Shown in pieces: positions 33,455 to 43,346 of a DNA stretch of 64,000 nt. A program made the translations under genes and the position numbers. Every line of letters starts with the position of its first letter. The first letter of the stretch is position 1. Origin of the DNA: an uncultured Lachnospiraceae bacterium (GTDB taxonomy: Bacteria > Bacillota > Clostridia > Lachnospirales > Lachnospiraceae); assembly GCA_934309145.1 (NCBI GenBank), contig CAKRCW010000001.1, positions 248,001 through 312,000 on the forward strand, written 5' to 3'. The notes beneath the pieces were generated by a model. That model saw only the letters and a list, made by a program, of their open reading frames with translations. It was not told where the DNA came from and searched no databases.

Positions 33455-34644
33455 ATAATAATATCTCCCAGAAAGCTTTCGCCTATTGTATCAGTGTTAT
33501 TATATTTCTCACCTAACAGATATTCCTCAACAGTTTTTCCTATATCTGCAAATGTTTTCCTTACACCAAGGTTATAGCCTGACTTAATGCATTTTCCATA
33601 CATAAGCAGAGGTATATATTCCCTTGTATGGTCAGTACCCTTATATGTCGGATCACATCCATGGTCTGCATTTATTATTATGATATCATCCTCCTGCATA
33701 CCATCAACAAACGAGCCCAACCACTCGTCAAACTCCTCTAAGGCATTCTTATATCCAGGGACATCCCTTCTGTGACCATACTTCATGTCAAAATCAACAA
33801 GATTAGTGAATATAAGTCCTTTATCTATCTTGTCAAAATAATCCTTTGTTTTCTCCATCCCATCCTTGTTGCTTATGGTATGAACGGACTCATCGATACC
33901 CACATTATCGAATATATCACTTATCTTACCAACAGCACAAACGCGTACGCCTGAGCTCTGAAGGTGAGACAGCACATTGTCATCACCTGGCTTTAACGCA
34001 TAATCTCTCCTATTAGCTGTTCTTTCAAAGCTGCCATCCGGCTTTCGTATAAATGGTCTTGCTATGACTCTTCCAACTGCATTTTCGCCTGTTAGAAGCT
34101 CTCTTGCTATATGACACATATTATACAGGTTATCTAACCCAACCTTTTCCTCTGATGCAGCAATCTGATATACAGAGTCAGCTGATGTATACACAATCGG
34201 ATAGCCTGTTTTCATGTGTTCCTCACCATATTCGGCTATAATAGGAACACCTGACGCAACCTTATTTCCGTAAATGCTCCTGCACCCGGTTCTCTTGATG
34301 AACTCATCTATTATGTAATCGGGAAAGCCATCCGGATATGTCGGAAATGGTATCTTTGTGTATATACCAATCATCTCCCAATGTCCAGTTGTCGTGTCCT
34401 TACCGTTAGAGAGCTCAGAGCATTTTCCATAACAGCCTGTAACCTCTTTTTCTCTCATATTACCAAATGATACACCATCTATATTGCCAAGTCCAAGCCT
34501 TCGCATATTAGGAAGTTTTATGTCTGGATATCTCTCTATGATATGTCCTAATGTATCTGCCCCACTATCTCCAAATGCGGCAGAGTCAGAAGCCTCACCT
34601 GCGCCTACGCTGTCTAATACTATCCAAATAACACGTCTACCCAT
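33451..34644 (-). CDS. deoB: Phosphopentomutase
   Basis: DeoB interconverts (deoxy)ribose 1-phosphate and 5-phosphate. The 397 residues begin MGRRVIWIVLDSVGAGEASD, the metal-binding start of the alkaline-phosphatase-like fold, and end with the NADHGCDPTYKGTDHTREYIP metal-ligand segment. The ATG follows GAGGTAAC. It precedes and overlaps pdp, completing a nucleoside salvage and catabolism pair. Confidence 0.96.
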   Translation of the reverse strand: MGRRVIWIVLDSVGAGEASDSAAFGDSGADTLGHIIERYPDIKLPNMRRLGLGNIDGVSFGNMREKEVTGCYGKCSELSNGKDTTTGHWEMIGIYTKIPFPTYPDGFPDYIIDEFIKRTGCRSIYGNKVASGVPIIAEYGEEHMKTGYPIVYTSADSVYQIAASEEKVGLDNLYNMCHIARELLTGENAVGRVIARPFIRKPDGSFERTANRRDYALKPGDDNVLSHLQSSGVRVCAVGKISDIFDNVGIDESVHTISNKDGMEKTKDYFDKIDKGLIFTNLVDFDMKYGHRRDVPGYKNALEEFDEWLGSFVDGMQEDDIIIINADHGCDPTYKGTDHTREYIPLLMYGKCIKSGYNLGVRKTFADIGKTVEEYLLGEKYNNTDTIGESFLGDIII

Positions 34645-34656
34645 AATAGTTACCTC

Positions 34657-35493
34657 TTATTTATTCATCAACGCCTTCTTATGTACCACATACAATGGGA
34701 ATGCAACAAATAACATTCCACCTATTATGTTGCCTATTGTTACCGGCAATAAATTATCTATAAAGAAGCTTCCTACAGTCATTGAGTCAAGCTGTGATGC
34801 TGTCATTCCTGCATCAATAGCTGCCTGATAGTAAGCATCACTTGTCTTGGCTAAAAGACCTGCCGGAATATAATACATATTTGCAACACAGTGCTCATAT
34901 CCGCCTATAACGAATGCCCATATCGGGAAGAATATTGCGAATATCTTACCTGTTGCATCCTTTGCAGTACCGGCAAGCAAAACAGCTAAGCAAACAAGTA
35001 TGTTACACATGATTCCTGAGCATAACGCCTTTCCAAATCCAAGATTTAACTTGTTATAGGCTGTCTTTATTGCTGAAGCTGCAAGTGCTCCGTTTCCGTA
35101 ATCAAGCTGTCCTGAACGATTTACAAGACAAACTATAAGAAGTGCACCTAACATATTGAATACAAATACAAGTACAAGTACACGTATAATCTGCGAAATC
35201 TTAACTCTCTTATTCATCGCATCAAGTGACATAAGGCAGTCACCAGTAAATAGCTCTCCGCCTATCATAACGACAAATATAAGACCAACCGGGAATATAG
35301 CTCCGGCAAGCGTCTTTGCAAGACCAGTGTTTGATATACCATATACTGCTGCACTACTGCTTGATGCACCTATAGCTATGAATGCACCTGCAAGCATTCC
35401 TGATATGAGAAGCTCCAATATAGTTTTCTTAGTCTTATCCTCATATACAGCAAGGTTTGCAACCAAAACGTCAACTAACTTATTAATACCCAT
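34657..35493 (-). CDS. Formate/nitrite transporter family channel (FocA/NirC-like)
   Basis: This is a 278-residue FNT-family membrane channel with six helices. Family marks are the GELFTGDCLMSL region after helix 2, the GIMCNILVCLAVLLAG repeat half, and GYEHCVANMYYIPAGLL, which includes the central His. FNT channels pass formate, nitrite, lactate or hydrosulfide, and this sequence does not settle which. The ATG follows AGAGGTAAAGG. It lies 12 bp upstream of deoB, probably in the same transcript. No pyruvate formate-lyase gene is adjacent. Confidence 0.9.
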   Translation of the reverse strand: MGINKLVDVLVANLAVYEDKTKKTILELLISGMLAGAFIAIGASSSSAAVYGISNTGLAKTLAGAIFPVGLIFVVMIGGELFTGDCLMSLDAMNKRVKISQIIRVLVLVFVFNMLGALLIVCLVNRSGQLDYGNGALAASAIKTAYNKLNLGFGKALCSGIMCNILVCLAVLLAGTAKDATGKIFAIFFPIWAFVIGGYEHCVANMYYIPAGLLAKTSDAYYQAAIDAGMTASQLDSMTVGSFFIDNLLPVTIGNIIGGMLFVAFPLYVVHKKALMNK

Positions 35494-35520
35494 TATCCTT
35501 TACCTCTTTCGTGTTTTCAT

Positions 35521-37629
35521 TTATTCTTTAAATGCATCATTTAATTGCTCTGTACCATCTAGTACAAATCTTCCATTCTCTATTATGGAAATCTCGCTTC
35601 CATCCTCTCTTATGGCATAGATACCACCAATCTCCTCATAAGGGATTGTTATATCGGTATGACAATTAAAATATGCCTTTGCCCTTTCTTCCTTCAGGTC
35701 TGACTTTCTTAAAATAGAACACTCATTGTCCTTTGCAACTATCTCCTTACCATCAGGATTATAGAGCACTGCATCCTCGCTGTAGCTATAGCATGTATCT
35801 CCCACTGCAAAATGTGGTCCCATCTTCTCAACTATCAGTATAGGAAGCTTATATAGTATGTCATATTTATGTGCCATTACATAGGCAACTGTATTAGTTC
35901 CTATCGCAAACTCACCTATAGGAAGTGTCTCATGGTTAAACATAAGATTTTCCTTGATAAATGCTTTGTTCTCATCTTCACTATCAAAGTTGCTGCAGGT
36001 GTACTCTGATATTTTTCCATCCTTAAAGGTTAAGCAAAGCTGCTCATATTTAAGCTCATTCAAGTATACCTGACTCACGTTTAACACACCATTTGTACCG
36101 GTAAGCACAGGCGATGTAAATACCTCTCCAACAGGTATATTCACATCAGCAAGGCAGTTTTCAAAATTAGTTTCCTTATCCTTATCAATGTCATGCAACA
36201 CAACACAAATATCTGTCTTATTGCCATTCTGACCTACTATATGAACATATTTTGCCTCATTTAACGCGTCAATTATATGCTGCTGAATCTCCCTGTACAT
36301 ATCATTATCAAGAGTATTTACCCTTACAACCTCCGAGAAAATCTCCTCGAAGTTATCACCTATCTCTGGTATAGGATATGCAATAATGGTAAAGCTGTAC
36401 TTGTCTCTCGGAAGATATCTGTTAGTCAGCTCACCAGATTTTGAGGTATATTCTACGGACATCTCCTGCTGTTTTTCTGTGAGCTTTGAGGTACTCTCCT
36501 TTATGACAGGTGAAAATGGATTCTCACCAAACACCTCTATAACCGCAGGTCCCGCATACTCAAAGGCTTCCTTCTTATGCTTCTCGTATGTGTCAGCAGT
36601 AACAGCAAGCTTTCTCTCTAAGAAAGCTTTGTCCATATACAAAGCCTCATCCATTCTGTGGTCATACTCATACTGCTTGTTTGCAGGAGTTCCTGTATAT
36701 CCTGTTCTTATTGTAAGCTTTCTGTTTATTCTGCTGACCGGATATCTGAATATGACAGGCTTTAAGTTATATTCAGCAAACATCTCTATCGCGTATTTAA
36801 TCATACGCTCCTGACCTATTGAATATCTTATATTTACTGCTCTCTTAGGTGCAAGGTCAACGCGCATCGTCTCAAAGCCTTTTACAAAGCCATCAACATA
36901 AGTTTTTGCCATAGCCTTAACATCCTCACAGTCAAGCTTATTCATAAATTCAGCCGTTTTTATCTCATTGTCACCGATATACTCTCCATATCTGTACAAA
37001 TATCGCAGATCATTAAAGTTGCTGTTCATAATTATGTCAACCGCAAGATTGTTTTCCGGACATATCATCTCTTTTACGCGTCCGGCAACTAACACATCTG
37101 CATAATCATACATATAATAATATATGGCTTCTTTTATATATTTTGCCTTAGGAAGCTCTTCCTCAAACTTGTTGTATATTTCAAGGAAAAGCTCTATCAC
37201 AGATACAAATTCCAAGAGCTTATTCTCATATACATATGCAATGCCACATCTAAGCTCAGTATATAAAAATGACATGAGCCTTCCATATTCATCTCCAAGC
37301 TTATCTACCGCATAATCAGGATTCGCATAGCTTAACGCATAATTATCACCTAAGATATCCTCATACAATCTGTGATTGATATTATAAAGCTCATCCTTAG
37401 TTAAATCACACACTGATGGCTTGCTTATAACACAGTACACATCATATACATTAAGTATAAACTCCGATATCTTAGTGAAATAATCTGTAAGATTATCTGT
37501 AAAATGCGGCATATCATAAGCTTTCCTGTCTGTAAGCTCATTTAATCTTCCAACAGCAAGCTCAAGTCTCTCGCACACATCCTCGTCATATATATAATTC
37601 TCTTCTGACATATTATTCATGTCCTCCAT
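35521..37629 (-). CDS. M29-type (thermophilic) aminopeptidase with N-terminal extension
   Basis: The C-terminal 400 residues resemble the AmpS/aminopeptidase T (M29) metallopeptidases: NIPVGEVFTSPVL (metal Glu), IGEFAIGTNT, EKMGPHFAVGDTCYSYSED (His/Asp ligands). Typical members have about 400 residues, but this protein has 702. The first ~290 residues are helical, acidic and Tyr-rich, with no motif I recognise. The ATG lies 11 bases after AGGAGG; later in-frame ATGs are possible. It sits between a small membrane protein and the FNT channel. Confidence 0.8.
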   Translation of the reverse strand: MEDMNNMSEENYIYDEDVCERLELAVGRLNELTDRKAYDMPHFTDNLTDYFTKISEFILNVYDVYCVISKPSVCDLTKDELYNINHRLYEDILGDNYALSYANPDYAVDKLGDEYGRLMSFLYTELRCGIAYVYENKLLEFVSVIELFLEIYNKFEEELPKAKYIKEAIYYYMYDYADVLVAGRVKEMICPENNLAVDIIMNSNFNDLRYLYRYGEYIGDNEIKTAEFMNKLDCEDVKAMAKTYVDGFVKGFETMRVDLAPKRAVNIRYSIGQERMIKYAIEMFAEYNLKPVIFRYPVSRINRKLTIRTGYTGTPANKQYEYDHRMDEALYMDKAFLERKLAVTADTYEKHKKEAFEYAGPAVIEVFGENPFSPVIKESTSKLTEKQQEMSVEYTSKSGELTNRYLPRDKYSFTIIAYPIPEIGDNFEEIFSEVVRVNTLDNDMYREIQQHIIDALNEAKYVHIVGQNGNKTDICVVLHDIDKDKETNFENCLADVNIPVGEVFTSPVLTGTNGVLNVSQVYLNELKYEQLCLTFKDGKISEYTCSNFDSEDENKAFIKENLMFNHETLPIGEFAIGTNTVAYVMAHKYDILYKLPILIVEKMGPHFAVGDTCYSYSEDAVLYNPDGKEIVAKDNECSILRKSDLKEERAKAYFNCHTDITIPYEEIGGIYAIREDGSEISIIENGRFVLDGTEQLNDAFKE

Positions 37630-37636
37630 ATTTTTC

Positions 37637-37966
37637 TCATCCTCCTATCTGCCCAGCTATCACTATTGCAAATGGGATAATCAGGGTGACAATGTTTAAA
37701 ACCATCGAAAATCTCTTACCCTTTTCTCCACCCTCCTGTGCCTTTTTGCCAAGGGAAGCAAAGAATATACCAACAGCAGATAAAATTACCGCACATAAAT
37801 ACAGCAATGCGAAAATATCAGGAATATGTCCCTTTGTGGCTATCGAGGTTATAACCCCTGTCACCTCAATTATAAATGATATTCCGCCAAGTATATATGC
37901 TATAACCGTGTCCGATGCAATTGAGGAATCTGAAAAATAATATCTTTTTCTTTTTATTATTCTCAT
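37637..37966 (-). CDS. Small three-helix membrane protein, function unknown
   Basis: I do not recognise a characterised family. The 109 residues have a basic N-terminus (MRIIKRKRYYFSDSS), then three hydrophobic segments (about 20-42, 50-70 and 86-106) separated by short loops. The region GIFFASLGKKAQEGGEKGKR between the second and third helices is positively charged and probably cytoplasmic. It lies 21 bp after pyrD and 7 bp before the M29 peptidase, within the same run of minus-strand genes. Confidence 0.75.
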   Translation of the reverse strand: MRIIKRKRYYFSDSSIASDTVIAYILGGISFIIEVTGVITSIATKGHIPDIFALLYLCAVILSAVGIFFASLGKKAQEGGEKGKRFSMVLNIVTLIIPFAIVIAGQIGG

Positions 37967-37987
37967 ATCTTACCTTATCTACCCATA

Positions 37988-38890
37988 TTACTTTACACAG
38001 CCTATAAGCTCATGGATATCTTCTATGTGATTTGCCTCCATGTACTTTTGTATTCCGTCTATAATTTCTATCGTTGCATATGGGTTATTGAAGTTAGCAG
38101 TACCTACTGCGACCGCTGTAGCTCCCGCCATAATAAATTCCAAGGCATCTTCAGCACACATACAGCCACCCATACCTATAATAGGAAGCTTAACCGCATT
38201 TGCGACCTGATATACCATACGGATTGCAATCGGCTTTATTGCCGGACCTGAAACTCCTGCTGTCTTGTTTGCAACCGCAAATGTCCGTCTGTTAATATCT
38301 ATCTTCATACCTGTTAGTGTATTGATTAACGAAAGTGCATCTGCCCCTCCTGCCTCAGCGGCACGAGCCATCTCTGTGATATCTGTTACATTAGGAGAGA
38401 GTTTCATTATAACGGGCTGCTTTGCCTTCGCCTTTACAGCCTTTGTTATATCGTACAACGCATCCGGATTCTGTCCAAATGCTATGCCACCTTCCTTAAC
38501 ATTAGGGCACGATACATTTATCTCAAGCAAATCTACAGGCTCATCTGACAGTCTCTCAACTACATCGATATAGTCCTCCTTGCTCTTACCACATACATTT
38601 ACTATTATCCTTGTATCCTTCTCCCTAAGAAATGGTATATCTCTCTTAAGGAATGTATCTATTCCCGGATTCTGCAAGCCTATAGCATTCATCATACCGC
38701 CATAGGTTTCTGCTATTCTAGGTGTAGGGTTACCCGGCCAAGGTACATTTGCAACTCCCTTGGTTGTAACTGCACCAAGCTTATTTAAATCTACAAATTC
38801 ATCATATTCCATTCCTGAGCCAAAAGTTCCCGATGCAACTGTGATAGGATTTTTTAACTCTACTCCTGCTATATCTACGCTAAGCTTCAT
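37988..38890 (-). CDS. pyrD: Dihydroorotate dehydrogenase B, catalytic subunit
   Basis: PyrD oxidises dihydroorotate to orotate with FMN; the B type passes electrons through PyrK to NAD. The 300 residues contain NPITVASGTFG, AIGLQNPG, the LLEINVSCPNVKEGG active-site loop with Cys as base, VIMKLSPNVTD, and the phosphate-binding IIGMGGCMCAEDALEFIMAGATAV region. The start ATG overlaps the pyrK stop by one base (TAATG), as usual for the two-subunit enzyme. Confidence 0.96.
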   Translation of the reverse strand: MKLSVDIAGVELKNPITVASGTFGSGMEYDEFVDLNKLGAVTTKGVANVPWPGNPTPRIAETYGGMMNAIGLQNPGIDTFLKRDIPFLREKDTRIIVNVCGKSKEDYIDVVERLSDEPVDLLEINVSCPNVKEGGIAFGQNPDALYDITKAVKAKAKQPVIMKLSPNVTDITEMARAAEAGGADALSLINTLTGMKIDINRRTFAVANKTAGVSGPAIKPIAIRMVYQVANAVKLPIIGMGGCMCAEDALEFIMAGATAVAVGTANFNNPYATIEIIDGIQKYMEANHIEDIHELIGCVK

Positions 38891-39654
38891 TAAAATTCCA
38901 CCTCCTCAGCTAAGAACACTGGTCCATCCTTACATACACGTTTATTTTTAACCTGTGAATGTTCATCTATATCTGTTGACTTACATACGCAGGCAAGACA
39001 TGCGCCTATTCCACAAGCCATCCTCTCCTCAAGAGAAAGCTGTGCCTCAATTCCATTGTCCATAGCATAAGTCTTTATTGCCTTAAGCATCGGCGTAGGT
39101 CCACAGGCATATATAACCTCTCCATCTATACCGTACTCTCTTATCGCATCTAAAACTGTACCCTTAACTCCTATGTTTCCGCTGTCACTCGACATATATA
39201 CATCGCCATACTTCTTAAACTCGTCAGATAAAAATTCCTCATCCCTGTAGCCAAGAACAATTGACTTCTCGCAGTCAAGTTCCTTTGCAAGCTCAAGCAT
39301 TGGTGGAATACCTATACCTCCACCTATAAGTATTGCTCTCTTGTTCTTTAATGTATAACCATTTCCAAGTGGTCCCATTACCTCTATCGTGTGGTCTGAG
39401 GTAAGAGTTGAAAATTCCTTTGTTCCCTTACCGACTGTCCTGTATACTATTCTTATTGTTCCAGCCTCTTTATCTGCCTCACATATGCTTATAGGTCTTG
39501 GGAGCAATCTGCTTCCATCGCCTGAATATAAATCCACAAATTGTCCCGGCACTGCCTGACAGGCAATCTCTTTAGCTGATATAACCATTGAATATATATC
39601 TGTCGCTATATTATCCTGTCTTATAATATTAGCCCTGATTTTAACCTTACTCAT
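38890..39654 (-). CDS. pyrK: Dihydroorotate dehydrogenase B, electron transfer subunit
   Basis: PyrK is the FAD and [2Fe-2S] subunit that couples PyrD to NAD. I place the start at the ATG at 39652-39654 (MSKVKIRANI), 5-6 bases after GGAGG, giving 254 residues; an upstream in-frame ATG lacks a ribosome-binding site. The FAD-binding RLLPRPISI, the nucleotide-binding ILIGGGIGIPPMLELA and a Cys cluster near the end (CGIGACLACVC then a distal Cys) are visible. Confidence 0.95.
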   Translation of the reverse strand: MSKVKIRANIIRQDNIATDIYSMVISAKEIACQAVPGQFVDLYSGDGSRLLPRPISICEADKEAGTIRIVYRTVGKGTKEFSTLTSDHTIEVMGPLGNGYTLKNKRAILIGGGIGIPPMLELAKELDCEKSIVLGYRDEEFLSDEFKKYGDVYMSSDSGNIGVKGTVLDAIREYGIDGEVIYACGPTPMLKAIKTYAMDNGIEAQLSLEERMACGIGACLACVCKSTDIDEHSQVKNKRVCKDGPVFLAEEVEF

Positions 39655-39695
39655 ATTCTTCCTCCAAATATACAAAATGCATGTCACAGATTATT

Positions 39696-40622
39696 TTATT
39701 TTGCAGCTCTTGCTCCATTAATATCTGTAATCATATCTATAACTGCCTGACGGCTTGCATCTGCATAATTAGCCTCTCCGAATTTAGCATACTTGTCCTG
39801 CTTATATGCTGCAATTATTCCTCTTGATGAATTAACTATTGCACCAAGTCCATCATCATTAAAGTAATGAACAAGGTCTGAAGCCTTTCCACCCTGCGCT
39901 CCATATCCTGGAACTAAGATATATGTCTTAGGCATAAGCTTACGGAGAATCTTACCCATCTCAGGATAAGTTGCACCTACAACACAGCCAACATTACTAT
40001 AGCTGTCGCCCATGCACTCATTACCCCACTCTACAACCTTTTCTGCAACAAGCTCATATAATGGTCTGCCATCCACAAGCTTATCCTGAAACTCTCCTGA
40101 TGAAGGATTAGATGTCTTTACAAGTACAAATATACCCTTGTCATACTCCTTGCATACATCTACAAACGGCTTAACACCGTCTGTGCCAAGGTATGGATTA
40201 ACTGTGACGAAATCCTCATCAAAGCCCGCATATGAATTGCTTCCAACCTTTACCCTGCCAAGATGTCCTACTGCATATGCTGTGGATGTTGAACCTATAT
40301 CACCACGCTTGATATCTCCTATAACTACAAGTCCCTTTTCCTTTGCATATGCACATGTTCTGTGAAATGCTATAAGTCCCTCTATACCGAACTGCTCGTA
40401 CATTGCTATCTGTGGCTTAACAGCAGGTATCAAATCATATGTAGCATCTATGATACCCTTGTTGTACTCCCATATAGCCTCTGCTGCACCTTTTAAGGTC
40501 TCACCATACTCATCATAAGCCTTCTTCTGTATATGCTCTGGCACATAGTTAAGCATTGGATCTAAACCTACTACAATTGGTGCATCTTTCTTGGTAATGT
40601 TTTCAATAAGCTTGTTAATCAT
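39696..40622 (-). CDS. pyrF: Orotidine 5'-phosphate decarboxylase, long type
   Basis: PyrF decarboxylates orotidine monophosphate to UMP. The 308 residues fit the longer subfamily. Visible motifs are VVGLDPML at the start, the catalytic GDIKRGDIGSTSTAYA (with Asp-Lys-Asp), NPYLGTDGV, and LVPGYGAQGG near the phosphate-binding loop. The ATG lies 21 bp after pyrC. Together pyrC-pyrF-pyrK-pyrD form a partial UMP operon; pyrB, pyrE and carbamoyl phosphate genes are not in view. Confidence 0.96.
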   Translation of the reverse strand: MINKLIENITKKDAPIVVGLDPMLNYVPEHIQKKAYDEYGETLKGAAEAIWEYNKGIIDATYDLIPAVKPQIAMYEQFGIEGLIAFHRTCAYAKEKGLVVIGDIKRGDIGSTSTAYAVGHLGRVKVGSNSYAGFDEDFVTVNPYLGTDGVKPFVDVCKEYDKGIFVLVKTSNPSSGEFQDKLVDGRPLYELVAEKVVEWGNECMGDSYSNVGCVVGATYPEMGKILRKLMPKTYILVPGYGAQGGKASDLVHYFNDDGLGAIVNSSRGIIAAYKQDKYAKFGEANYADASRQAVIDMITDINGARAAK

Positions 40623-40643
40623 TTATTTATTCTCCTTATACTT

Positions 40644-41948
40644 TTATCTCTCTATTATGCTTCCATTATAGCGAAGCTCACCATCTACTATGGTTGTCTT
40701 TACTCTTCCCTTTAATGTCTGTCCGTTATATGGTGTATTATGTCCCTTTGACATAAACCTGGCAACATCCACAGTCCACTCCTCATTTGGATCAAATATA
40801 ACTATATCTGCCTTGGAATCAGGTGTAAGTCTGCCATACTCCTCATCTATGCCTATAATATGTGCCGGATTATAGCTCATTTTGATTGCCATATCCATGA
40901 TATCCATTAAGCCTGTGCTTACAAGAGCTGTGTATGTAAGTGCAGCACTTGTCTCAAGTCCGACTATGCCAAACGGTGCTTTGTCAAAGTACGCCTTCTT
41001 CTCCTCGTCAGAATGTGGTGCATGGTCTGTTGATATCGCCTGCATCGTTCCATCAACAAGTCCGCCTATAAGAGCCTTAACATCCTTCTCCGTACGGAGT
41101 GGAGGATTCATCTTGTAATTGCTGTCCGCCTCTGTTATATCTGCATCAGTTAATGTGAAATGATGAGGACATACCTCTGCTGTAACATCTGCACCAAGTC
41201 TTTTCGCCATTCTCATAAGCTCTACAGTTCCTACAGTTGAGCAGTGGCAGATATGAAGCTTAGCGTTAGTCTCATTTGCAAGGAATATATCTCTCGCTGT
41301 GATAACATCCTCAACAGAATTAGGTATACCACACACCTGATATTTCTCGGATGCAACACCCTCGTTTAGCACACCCTTTCCGACAAGATTCTTGTCCTCA
41401 CAATGAGCCATTATGACAGCACCAAGTCTTGCCGCCTCTTTCATTGCCTCCCTGTATACGTTAATGTCCATAACGCTCTTTCCATCCTCAGAGAACGCAA
41501 CCGCACCGGCAGCAAGCATAGCCTCCATATCGACAAGCTCCTTGCCCTCCATACCCTTTGTTATGGCAGAGAGCTGTTTCACATGAACATAGCCCTCCTT
41601 ATCGGCTTTATCTGCAATGTATTTTAAGGTTTCCACAGAATCAACCACAGGCTTTGTGTTAGGCATGGCACAAATTGTTGTTACTCCGCCCGCTGCTGCT
41701 GCCTTAGTACCTGTAACTATATCCTCCTTGTAAGTAAGTCCCGGATCTCTTAAATGTACATGTAAATCTATAAATCCTGGCATTACATACATACCATCAG
41801 CATTTATGCAAAGCTCACCTTCGCCTTCCCATTTTTCGCCCTTGCTGTGAACGTAAACCTCTTTAATGGTGTCACCTGATATAAGTATGTCTGCCTTCTC
41901 ATGCAGACCACTTGCAGGATCTACAACATGTCCGTCTTTTATTACCAT
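40644..41948 (-). CDS. pyrC: Dihydroorotase
   Basis: PyrC cyclises carbamoyl aspartate to dihydroorotate. The 434 residues fit the type I amidohydrolase class: VMPGFIDLHVHLRDPGLTYKED (metal-binding HxH), ICAMPNTKP, HICHCST and STDHAPHSDEEK motifs. The ATG follows GGAGGCATT. It is the first gene of the pyr operon; the 46-bp gap upstream holds no PyrR-type attenuator that I can see. Confidence 0.96.
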   Translation of the reverse strand: MVIKDGHVVDPASGLHEKADILISGDTIKEVYVHSKGEKWEGEGELCINADGMYVMPGFIDLHVHLRDPGLTYKEDIVTGTKAAAAGGVTTICAMPNTKPVVDSVETLKYIADKADKEGYVHVKQLSAITKGMEGKELVDMEAMLAAGAVAFSEDGKSVMDINVYREAMKEAARLGAVIMAHCEDKNLVGKGVLNEGVASEKYQVCGIPNSVEDVITARDIFLANETNAKLHICHCSTVGTVELMRMAKRLGADVTAEVCPHHFTLTDADITEADSNYKMNPPLRTEKDVKALIGGLVDGTMQAISTDHAPHSDEEKKAYFDKAPFGIVGLETSAALTYTALVSTGLMDIMDMAIKMSYNPAHIIGIDEEYGRLTPDSKADIVIFDPNEEWTVDVARFMSKGHNTPYNGQTLKGRVKTTIVDGELRYNGSIIER

Positions 41949-41994
41949 AATGCCTCCTTATTGTTGTTTGATATTATATATATTTGTATAGTTA

Positions 41995-42546
41995 TCAGAT
42001 ATCTCTTATGCTCTCCTTAAATAGCATATATGACAGTAAGCCAGCCTCTTTTTTATCTCTCTCTGTATTCTTAACCCTGACTGACACCTTTACTGTATCA
42101 GACTCACACGACAAGCTTATAAGCTCAAGACCTGTGTCAGCAATTAATGAGATAATGTCATTCACCTTAAGAGCCCTCATTCCGCTCTTATCTCCCTGTA
42201 ATGTAAGACTAAGTATTCCTCCATTAAGAAGCGAATTCTCATTATAAACTGAATTTGCATTAAGCCATGTCATATACCCACCATCAATGTGTTTTGCATT
42301 TATAAATTCACTATACTGAAGTCTTCTGCTTAGCTGTATTATTTTCTTGATGTATATGAGGTATCCACTTTCGTCATTAGAAAAACGATCCTCTATATCT
42401 CTCTCCCTCGCAGGCTTAAACACCTCATCTCCATTGCTAATCTTGACCTCTGCAACCTGTTTTGAACACTCAAGCCTGTCGTTGTATAAGTTTCTCATTT
42501 CGTCATCAATTTTGTCTATTTTTATTCTGATATCGTTCAGCTTCAT
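41995..42546 (-). CDS. AroQ-type chorismate mutase with extra C-terminal domain
   Basis: The first ~85 residues resemble an AroQ chorismate mutase: IRIKIDKIDDEMRNLYNDRLE, VAEVKISNG and ARERDIEDR fit the family pattern of the helical enzyme that turns chorismate into prephenate. The remaining ~95 residues (ILSLTLQGDKSGMRALKVND, LELISLSCESDTVKVSVRVK) look like an alpha/beta regulatory domain of the ACT kind, which is inference. The start is the ATG at 42544-42546, with AGGAG 10 bases upstream; a TTG just before is possible. No other aromatic genes are nearby. It is divergent from spoVAA. Confidence 0.65.
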   Translation of the reverse strand: MKLNDIRIKIDKIDDEMRNLYNDRLECSKQVAEVKISNGDEVFKPARERDIEDRFSNDESGYLIYIKKIIQLSRRLQYSEFINAKHIDGGYMTWLNANSVYNENSLLNGGILSLTLQGDKSGMRALKVNDIISLIADTGLELISLSCESDTVKVSVRVKNTERDKKEAGLLSYMLFKESIRDI

Positions 42547-42704
42547 CAATGTATAACTCCTGTAAAAAATATGAACATAATTATTTTTTAGTATATCATA
42601 ACCACGTTTAAATTTGAACCTGACATTTGCAATATTTTCTATTTATATTTTTTTTGCTATTAGAAATACTAATATAAATTATTCAAATAAAGGATGAATG
42701 AAAA

Positions 42705-43346
42705 ATGGAAAGCACAAACTTATATATAGCACTAGAACAAAGCACGCTTGTATCTGCAAAAAAAGTTCATATAGAAGATATCGCTACAATATTTTGTCTT
42801 GATGCAGACATTTCATATGATGTGAAGAAAACTGTTTTATTCACATTTGCGGACAACGAACAGGAGCAATCCGTGATAACAATCTTAAAGCTTATCGAAG
42901 TGATAAGCACAAAGCATAAAAACGTAACCGTTATCAGCATTGGATGTCCGGAAACTATTATTTATTACCGCAACCTGAATCAGGCTCATAAGCTAAACGG
43001 AAAGCTAAAAGCTTTTTTTCTAATGCTTCTGGCTTTTTTTGGAACAGCCTACTCTATCATGTCATATAACGGGGATGTTGGTGCAATAGATTTGCTATCC
43101 GATTTATATACCATGTTCACCGGGAATACAGAAGCCTTATCCCATCCTGGCTTTTCGCTTGGAATTGTCGTGTATTCCATAGGTCTTGCAGCGGGTATGA
43201 TAATCTTCTTCAACCATGGCTTAAACAGAAAGAAAACTGATGATCCTACTCCCCTCCAGGTTCAGATGCGTCTATATGAAAATGATGTAAATCAGACAAT
43301 TATCGTGAACAGCGAAAGGAACAAAGAGACCATTGACGTTAATTAG
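42705..43346 (+). CDS. spoVAA: Stage V sporulation protein AA
   Basis: SpoVAA is one of the proteins that move dipicolinic acid into the developing spore and release it at germination. The 213 residues have an N-terminal soluble domain (about 1-105) and two membrane helices (about 105-122 and 152-170). The segment PTPLQVQMRLYENDVNQTIIVN near the end is typical of the family. The ATG follows AAAGGATG. It opens the plus-strand spoVA operon. The 158-bp gap to the divergent gene is AT-rich; I cannot place a forespore sigma-G promoter with confidence. Confidence 0.9.
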   Translation: MESTNLYIALEQSTLVSAKKVHIEDIATIFCLDADISYDVKKTVLFTFADNEQEQSVITILKLIEVISTKHKNVTVISIGCPETIIYYRNLNQAHKLNGKLKAFFLMLLAFFGTAYSIMSYNGDVGAIDLLSDLYTMFTGNTEALSHPGFSLGIVVYSIGLAAGMIIFFNHGLNRKKTDDPTPLQVQMRLYENDVNQTIIVNSERNKETIDVN

